This document shows positions 15,401-20,537 of a stretch of DNA of 32,127 nt, piece by piece. The position numbers and the translations under genes were made by a program. The stretch comes from Planctomycetota bacterium. Its GTDB lineage: Bacteria; Planctomycetota; E44-bin39. Positions within the stretch are counted from its first letter, which is position 1; every line of letters starts with the position of its first letter. The stretch lies in NCBI GenBank assembly GCA_004376375.1, contig SOJX01000149.1, positions 1 to 32,127 on the forward strand, given 5' to 3'. Under the pieces are notes generated by a model. It was not told the origin of the DNA. It searched no databases and worked only from the letters and a program-made list of their open reading frames with translations.

Positions 15401-15715
15401 CTGAGGCGAAACGGCATCCGCGACGCGAAGCGCGTGAACAAGATTGCCGAGGGCCGGCCCAACGTCGTCGACCATATCGTCAACGGCGAAATCCAGCTCG
15501 TGATAAATACGCCGACCGGCAAGGACCCGTGGGCCGACGAGGCGACGATCCGCAAGTACACCGTGACGCACAAGGTCGTGGCGATGACGACCATCACGGC
15601 CGCGCAGGCCGCCGTTACCGGAATAGAGAGCCTCAACTGGTACGAATCGAAAGTGAAACCGCTTCAGGAGTACCACGGAAGAAGTACCGAGTACCGAGTA
15701 CCGAGTACCGAGTAA
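12446..15715 (+). CDS. carB: Carbamoyl-phosphate synthase large subunit
   Basis: A 1089-residue CarB with the full architecture: an N-terminal carboxyphosphate half starting [24 protein letters not shown], the oligomerisation region, a second ATP-grasp half starting [23 protein letters not shown], and a C-terminal MGS-like allosteric domain ([22 protein letters not shown]). With CarA it makes carbamoyl phosphate from glutamine, bicarbonate and two ATP, for pyrimidines and arginine; carA is not in the window. I chose ATG 12446 ([11 protein letters not shown]); the longer frame from 12308 runs through the promoter and REPIN. The last residues (about [10 protein letters not shown]) and the TAA stop are encoded by GTACCGA heptamers, so the original C-terminus has been replaced or extended by the repeat. 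Confidence 0.97.
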   Translation: [1089 protein letters not shown]

Positions 15716-15769
15716 CGAATTCCGGATTGTATTTTGCTCGTAACTCGAAACTCGAAACTCGAAACTTAA
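15684..15769. repeat. GTACCGA heptamers and CTCGAAA octamers
   Basis: About 4.5 units of GTACCGA start inside carB and include its stop codon. After 20 nt, CTCGAAA/CTCGTAA words (15737-15769) follow and end just before the ribosome binding site of the epimerase gene (GGAG at 15775-15778). The same two words occur together at 28576-28802. Confidence 0.9.
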
Positions 15770-15783
15770 GGACTGGAGAAATC

Positions 15784-16749
15784 ATGAAACATCTCATCAC
15801 CGGCGGCGCGGGTTTTATCGGGAGCCATCTTGCCGAGGCGCTTCTCGATAAGGGCGAGACCGTCTTCGTCATCGACGACCTCTCGACCGGCTCGATAGTT
15901 AATATCGACCATCTCCGCGACCGGGACAATTTCCATTACGCCATCGACACGATTCTGAACGAGCAGCTTCTTTCGGAATACGTGGACCGCGCGGACGTCG
16001 TACACCACCTCGCCGCGGCCGTCGGCGTGCGGCTGATCGTCGAAGACCCGGTCAGGACGATTGAAACGAATATAGCGGGCACCGACCTCGTTCTCCGCGC
16101 GGCCGCGAAAAAGAAACGCCGCACGCTCATCGCCTCGACGAGCGAGGTTTACGGCAAGTCGTCCGACCTGCCTTTCGTCGAGGATGGCGACATGGTGCTC
16201 GGCGCCACGACCCGGGCGCGGTGGTCCTATGCGGCCTCAAAGGCGATTGACGAGTTCCTCGCGCTTGCCTATCACGCCCAGTTCGGGCTGCCCGTTACCG
16301 TGCTCAGGTTTTTCAATACCGTGGGCCCGCGCCAGACCGGACGGTACGGCATGGTCATACCGCGGTTCGTGGGACAGGCCCTCGGGGGCGAGCCGATTAC
16401 GGTCTACGGTGACGGCAAGCAGTCCCGCTGCTTCTGCGACGTCTCGGACGTTATCCGCGCGGTAATGGAGCTTGTCGACAGGCCGGAGAGCCACGGCCAG
16501 GTTTACAATATCGGATCGACCGAGGAAATAACCATCGTGGAGCTGGCGGAGAAGGTTCGAAAACTTTTCGGGCCTGATTCGGAGATCGAGTTCGTCAGTT
16601 TCGAGGAGGCGTACGGCCCGAACTTCGAAGACCTTAAGCGGCGGGTGCCCGATACAAACAAGCTGCACGAGCTGATCGGCTGGGAGCCGAAAGTTAAAAT
16701 CGACGAAATCCTGAACAGCGTGGTCGCGTATATAAGAAAGAACATGTAG
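15784..16749 (+). CDS. NAD-dependent NDP-sugar epimerase/dehydratase (extended SDR)
   Basis: A 321-residue extended short-chain dehydrogenase. The Rossmann motif GGAGFIGSH sits at residues 7-15, the catalytic TSEVYG at 119, and YAASK at 149-153 provides Tyr/Lys. LRFFNTVGPRQTGRYGMVIPRF and ITVYGDGKQSRCFCDVSDV are typical of UDP-sugar 4-epimerases and UDP-glucuronate decarboxylases. The exact sugar cannot be told from sequence alone. GGAG sits 5 nt before the ATG. The next gene is a sugar nucleotidyltransferase, so they likely serve one NDP-sugar pathway for surface glycans. The final Met codon and TAG stop lie in the REP element at 16746. Confidence 0.92.
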   Translation: MKHLITGGAGFIGSHLAEALLDKGETVFVIDDLSTGSIVNIDHLRDRDNFHYAIDTILNEQLLSEYVDRADVVHHLAAAVGVRLIVEDPVRTIETNIAGTDLVLRAAAKKKRRTLIASTSEVYGKSSDLPFVEDGDMVLGATTRARWSYAASKAIDEFLALAYHAQFGLPVTVLRFFNTVGPRQTGRYGMVIPRFVGQALGGEPITVYGDGKQSRCFCDVSDVIRAVMELVDRPESHGQVYNIGSTEEITIVELAEKVRKLFGPDSEIEFVSFEEAYGPNFEDLKRRVPDTNKLHELIGWEPKVKIDEILNSVVAYIRKNM

Positions 16750-16773
16750 GGGCACGGCGCGCCGTGCCCCTAC
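16746..16773. repeat. Perfect 28-bp palindromic REP at the epimerase stop codon
   Basis: GTAGGGGCACGGCG followed by its exact reverse complement. The TAG of the element (16747-16749) is the stop codon of the epimerase gene. It differs by one base from the copy at 18651, which has the same relation to another gene. Confidence 0.95.
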
Positions 16774-16835
16774 AACCAAGAAGCCAAGGAGCCAAGGAAC
16801 CAAAAAACCAGGGAACCAAAGAACTAAGGAGCCAA
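16774..16835. repeat. Octamer array of AAGGAACC-type words
   Basis: About seven 8-bp units (AAGAAGCC, AAGGAGCC, AAGGAACC, AAAGAACT and similar) fill the gap between REP and the nucleotidyltransferase start. The last unit contains AAGGAG, spaced 7 nt from the ATG at 16839, so the repeat itself supplies the ribosome binding site. Confidence 0.9.
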
Positions 16836-16838
16836 TCT

Positions 16839-17570
16839 ATGAAAGGCGTAGTACTTGCAGGCGGGCTCGGGACGCGGCTCGCACCGCTTACGAACATTAC
16901 CAACAAGCACCTGCTTCCCGTTTTCGACCGGGCGATGGTCACGTACCCCATCCGGACGCTTGTCGAGGCGGGTATCGAAGACATACTGCTCGTCACCGGC
17001 GGCACCCATTACGGGCAGTTCGTCCAGCTTCTGCAGAATGGCGAGGAGTTCGGCCTCCGCCGCCTCCATTACGCCTACCAGAAAGGCGAAGGCGGGATAG
17101 CCGAGGCGCTCGGGCTCGCGGAGCCGTTCGCCGAGGGCGAGAAAATAGTCGTCATGCTCGGTGATAATGTAATTGAGGATTCGATAAAAGACGCGGTCGA
17201 AGATTTCAGGAAGCTGTCCTCGGGCGCAAAGATTTTCCTGAAGGAAGTGCAGAACCCGGGCGAATTCGGCGTGGCCGAGCTTACAGGCGGTAAAGTCGTG
17301 TCCATCGTCGAGAAACCGAAGGAGCCGAAGTCCAACCTGGCCGTGCTCGGAATTTACATGTACGACAACGCGGTCTTCGATATTATCCGCACGCTCGAGC
17401 GGTCCGAGCGCGGCGAGCTCGAGATCACCGACGTGAACAACGCCTACGTCGCCCGCGGCGACATCACGCACGAAACCCTCGAAGGCTACTGGGGCGACGC
17501 GGGCGAGTCGATCGAGGCGCTGCTCAAAGTCTCGCTCCACGTGGCGCGAAAGCAGGGGATGAAGTTATAA
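16839..17570 (+). CDS. Short RmlA-like sugar-1-phosphate nucleotidyltransferase
   Basis: A 243-residue nucleotidyltransferase. The signature GGLGTRLAPLTNITNKHLLPV lies at the N-terminus (Gly-rich NTP loop plus the catalytic Lys), VMLGDNVI holds the metal-binding Asp, and EFGVAEL, VEKPKEPKSN, LGIYMYD and GYWGDAGE follow in family order. It resembles RmlA (glucose-1-phosphate thymidylyltransferase) but lacks the roughly 50 C-terminal residues of classic RmlA, as in short homologues. It would make an NDP-sugar for the neighbouring epimerase. I chose ATG 16839 because the upstream extension is entirely repeat-encoded. The last codons and TAA stop (AAGTTATAAGTT) belong to the following inverted array. 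Confidence 0.92.
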   Translation: MKGVVLAGGLGTRLAPLTNITNKHLLPVFDRAMVTYPIRTLVEAGIEDILLVTGGTHYGQFVQLLQNGEEFGLRRLHYAYQKGEGGIAEALGLAEPFAEGEKIVVMLGDNVIEDSIKDAVEDFRKLSSGAKIFLKEVQNPGEFGVAELTGGKVVSIVEKPKEPKSNLAVLGIYMYDNAVFDIIRTLERSERGELEITDVNNAYVARGDITHETLEGYWGDAGESIEALLKVSLHVARKQGMKL

Positions 17571-17573
17571 GTT

Positions 17574-17683
17574 AAAAGTTTAAAGTTAAAAGTTATAAGT
17601 TAAGATCAAGAATATATTTATGTGCTCCTGTATTCTGTTTTAATTCTTAACTTTTAACTTATAACTTTTAACTTTAAACTTTT
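17574..17683. repeat. 30-bp perfect inverted repeat built from AAAAGTTATAAGTT words
   Basis: Arm 17574-17603 is exactly complementary to 17654-17683, with a 50-nt centre. Each arm is a patchwork of AAAGTTA, AAGTTTA and AAGTTAT words. The repeat zone starts at the RmlA-like stop codon (17568-17570) and ends 14 nt before the next ATG. It could form a long stem in DNA or RNA and separate the two genes transcriptionally. Confidence 0.93.
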
Positions 17684-17697
17684 CAACGGGTTTACGC

Positions 17698-18654
17698 ATG
17701 CTCGACATCTACCTCGCCGACCGGCCGGTAACCGATGACAACCTCGCGCAGATCGCGCGGCACCTGGCTGCGTCTGCGAAGAAAATGCGGGCCGCCGATG
17801 CGCCGCTTTTTCTGAACCTGCTCCGCGGCTGCGAGATTCCGGCCGGGATTTTTCGGGAAATCGCGCCCGGGGTCGAGATAGTCGATATTCCGCTTTCCGT
17901 GGACGAGGTGCCGCACGATACTGCCCTGAAAATACTGGACGAGTTCCTGCCTGCGGAAAAGTATTCGGAACGCGACCTGTTCTGGCTCGACGAGGCGCTT
18001 GGGCTCGGGATGGGCCAGGCCGTCTTGAAGTTATTGCACGGTTATTTCGGCGAAAACCTGAAATCGCTCGACGTCGTCTTCCTCGCCGCGGAGAACGGGC
18101 AATATATTGATCCCCGCTTCAAGGCTTCGGTAGATAAAACAGTCGAGTCGGCGGGCGGGAAGATTACGGTCGAGTTCAAGAACGTCGATTATATCCACTG
18201 GATGGACAACAACAGGCTGCTCGGCATGAACTGGGGGCGGCGCTACACTCTGCCGCGGTTCTGGCCGCCGGCGGAGGTGGCGGCGGATCTGCGCAACCGG
18301 CTCGAGAGCTACCGGCCGGGACCGATGCGGACGGTAAAGGTCGGCACGCCCGAATTCGAGAAATACAGGGCCCGCCTCGATGATTTTGTGGCGGCGGCGC
18401 GCCCCGTGCTGGAACCGCACGGGTATAAGTTCGAAAGTGGAAAAGTATTCGTGCCCGACGGAGGGGAGCGCGAAATACCGCCTCTTGAGAATCACATAAA
18501 CGATCCCCACGCCCTGTGGTGCAAACGGCAAGACGGGTACGCGGAGCGCTACGATTTTCTCGTCTCGGACCCGAAGCTCATGCTCGACCTGGGTTCGCCG
18601 GACGCGGGCCAGTACAGGAAACAACTGCTTGAGGCCGTGAAAAAGATTATGTAG
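17698..18654 (+). CDS. Hypothetical protein of 318 residues
   Basis: I do not recognise this protein. It has no signal peptide or membrane segment and looks cytoplasmic and globular. It has acidic and aromatic patches, for example KNVDYIHWMDNNRLLGMNWGRRYTLPRFWPP in the middle (residues about 160-200, shown in part) and HINDPHALWCKRQDGYAERYDF near 275. A single Cys in each half gives no metal motif. Codon use resembles its neighbours. It lies downstream of the NDP-sugar genes but beyond a large inverted repeat, so a shared operon is doubtful. The last two codons before the stop encode Ile-Met, and ATG plus TAG come from the REP element at 18651. Confidence 0.75.
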   Translation: MLDIYLADRPVTDDNLAQIARHLAASAKKMRAADAPLFLNLLRGCEIPAGIFREIAPGVEIVDIPLSVDEVPHDTALKILDEFLPAEKYSERDLFWLDEALGLGMGQAVLKLLHGYFGENLKSLDVVFLAAENGQYIDPRFKASVDKTVESAGGKITVEFKNVDYIHWMDNNRLLGMNWGRRYTLPRFWPPAEVAADLRNRLESYRPGPMRTVKVGTPEFEKYRARLDDFVAAARPVLEPHGYKFESGKVFVPDGGEREIPPLENHINDPHALWCKRQDGYAERYDFLVSDPKLMLDLGSPDAGQYRKQLLEAVKKIM

Positions 18655-18678
18655 GGGCACGGCGCGCCGTGCCCCGAC
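18651..18678. repeat. 28-bp REP at the stop codon of the 318-residue protein
   Basis: The same palindrome as at 16746 with one change near the end (GAC in place of TAC). Its TAG at 18652-18654 is the stop codon. A CTAACGA heptamer array (18697-18749) follows. Confidence 0.95.
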
Positions 18679-18696
18679 ATATATTATTAATTCTTC

Positions 18697-18749
18697 ACTA
18701 ACGACTAACGACTAACCACAAACCCCTAACCACGAACCACTAACCACTG
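18697..18749. repeat. Heptamer array of ACTAACG/ACTAACC
   Basis: About seven units of ACTAACG and variants (ACAAACC, ACGAACC, ACTAACC). It ends 6 nt before the -35 box of the ispH promoter. The same word fills 27211-27252. Confidence 0.9.
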
Positions 18750-18755
18750 AAATTA

Positions 18756-18784
18756 TTGCGGTCCCCGCATTCTTCTGGTATACT
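18756..18784 (+). promoter_or_regulatory. Extended -10 promoter, leaderless configuration, for the IspH-UbiA gene
   Basis: TTGCGG, a 17-nt spacer and TATACT preceded by TGG (extended -10). Only 7 nt separate the -10 box from the ATG at 18792, so the transcript would start at about the A of the start codon. Confidence 0.65.
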
Positions 18785-18791
18785 TCCCGTC

Positions 18792-20534
18792 ATGAAGATA
18801 ATCCTCGCGAAATCGGCCGGTTTCTGCATGGGCGTCAGGCGTGCGATGAACATGCTGCTGGAGCGCATGCAGAAAGACGACGGTACGGTCTATACCTACG
18901 GCGACATTATCCATAACCCGCAGGTCGTCGACATCCTCGCGGAGCGCGGCGTTATCTCAAGGAACGATCCCGCTGAGATGGCGGAGGGGACGACCGTTAC
19001 TATCCGCAGCCACGGCATCTCACCCGCCGAGCGGGCGAAGCTCGAGGAGCGCGGCCTCGATATCCTGGACGCCACCTGCCCGCACGTCCACAGGATTCAC
19101 GTTATCGCGAAGCGGCGCGCCGGGGAGGGGTACGACATAATCGTCGTCGGCGACCGCGAGCATTCCGAGGTGACCGGCATTCTGGGCGCGGCCGGTGGGC
19201 GCGGGCATGTGGTTACATCGGTCGAGGATTTCGATGCGCTGCCCGGTTTCGAGAAGGTCTGCCTGGTCGCGCAGACGACGCAGAACATGGAAAGTTACCG
19301 CCTGATTACGGAAGCGGTGCGGAAAAAATACCCCGACGCGCAGGTATATGAGACGATCTGCGGTTCCACCGGGCAGCGGCAGAAAGAGGTCCGCGAGTTC
19401 GCCGAACGCGTCGATGCCCTCGTGGTCGTCGGGGGCCACAACTCCGCGAATACGACCCGCCTTGCCGAAATCAGCCGGGAGGTCGGCACGCCTACTTTCC
19501 ATATCGAGACTGAAGACGAGCTCGACGCGGAGGCGATCGTCAAATTCCGCACCGTCGGCGTAACGGCGGGCGCGTCGACGCCGAACTGGCTGATTCGACA
19601 GGTGCTGGATAAACTTGTTGAGCTGGACCTCGAGCGGCGCGGTCTGATATACCGGATTCTGCGCCGGGCCGGAAGGTTCCTCATCGCAAGCAACCTGTAC
19701 CTCGCGGCGGGCGCGGCCGTGTTTACATGGTGTATTTCCCACCTGCAGAGGATACCGGAAATTTCCTGGCAGTCGCTCGTCGTGAGCTTCTGTTATATTT
19801 TTGCAATCCATTCGACCAACACCTACTACAAGCAGAGGGAAGAAGACCTCTACCAGCTCGGCGCAAGAAGGAGTCGAAGGAAAGTATGGCGCGTCGTCAA
19901 CACGCTTTCATGGATAGCCGGGCTCACCCTCATCGCGGTCGGCGCGACGCTGCCGTCATGGCTCGCATTCGCCGTACTGCTGGTCGCCATCGCGCTCGGG
20001 CTTGCATACGGTTTCGCGATCGTGCCGCGGTCAATCGGGAAAATACTGGGCGGGCGGAAACTCAAGGATATCCCGGCATCGAAAGACGTTTTCTGCGCGC
20101 TGGGGTGGGGCACGGTTATCGCGCTCTTCCCCGTCCTGGCGGGCGGGCACGGGGCGATTCCCGCGACGTGGGTCGCGTTTTCCGTCGTGGTGCTCGTCGT
20201 GTTCGTGCGCTCCACGCTGATGGCGGTAAAAGACGTGCAGCGCGACCGTGCCGTCGGCAAGGAGACCATACCCGTTATCCTGGGGCTTGACAAGACGAAG
20301 GCGATCCTCGTCATGCTTACCGTTTTTCTGGCCGCGCTGCTCGGGGGGACGACCTTTGCGGGAATCCTTCCGCCGCTGGGCTGGTGGATGCTCGCCGTGC
20401 CGGCGTACATGCTGCTTTACCTCGCGCTCTACCACTGGCGCGTCACCGAAGCCGAGTACACGTGCGAGGGCGTGGTCGACGGGGCTTTTCTTCTTACCGG
20501 TGTGCTGAGTGCGGCATACCTGCTTGCGAGGTAG
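18792..20534 (+). CDS. ispH: IspH (HMBPP reductase) fused to a UbiA-like prenyltransferase membrane domain
   Basis: A 580-residue fusion. Residues 1-280 are a complete IspH, the last enzyme of the MEP pathway: C12, C96 and C190 bind the iron-sulfur cluster, H41, H74 and H124 bind HMBPP, and E126 is the acid catalyst. The TTQN and GVTAGASTPNWLI motifs are also present. Residues 295-580 have about nine membrane segments like UbiA prenyltransferases. The second Asp motif is KDVQRDRAVGKETIP (D481, D485). The first, which should be NDxxDxxxD, reads NTYYKQREED from N343, so its Asps are mostly lost. I infer that IPP/DMAPP synthesis is tied to a membrane prenyl-transfer or binding step. I chose ATG 18792 (MKIILAKSAGFCMGV) because the promoter leaves no room for the longer form. 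The downstream TMTC-like gene starts 3 nt after the stop. Confidence 0.93.
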   Translation: MKIILAKSAGFCMGVRRAMNMLLERMQKDDGTVYTYGDIIHNPQVVDILAERGVISRNDPAEMAEGTTVTIRSHGISPAERAKLEERGLDILDATCPHVHRIHVIAKRRAGEGYDIIVVGDREHSEVTGILGAAGGRGHVVTSVEDFDALPGFEKVCLVAQTTQNMESYRLITEAVRKKYPDAQVYETICGSTGQRQKEVREFAERVDALVVVGGHNSANTTRLAEISREVGTPTFHIETEDELDAEAIVKFRTVGVTAGASTPNWLIRQVLDKLVELDLERRGLIYRILRRAGRFLIASNLYLAAGAAVFTWCISHLQRIPEISWQSLVVSFCYIFAIHSTNTYYKQREEDLYQLGARRSRRKVWRVVNTLSWIAGLTLIAVGATLPSWLAFAVLLVAIALGLAYGFAIVPRSIGKILGGRKLKDIPASKDVFCALGWGTVIALFPVLAGGHGAIPATWVAFSVVVLVVFVRSTLMAVKDVQRDRAVGKETIPVILGLDKTKAILVMLTVFLAALLGGTTFAGILPPLGWWMLAVPAYMLLYLALYHWRVTEAEYTCEGVVDGAFLLTGVLSAAYLLAR

Positions 20535-20537
20535 CGT

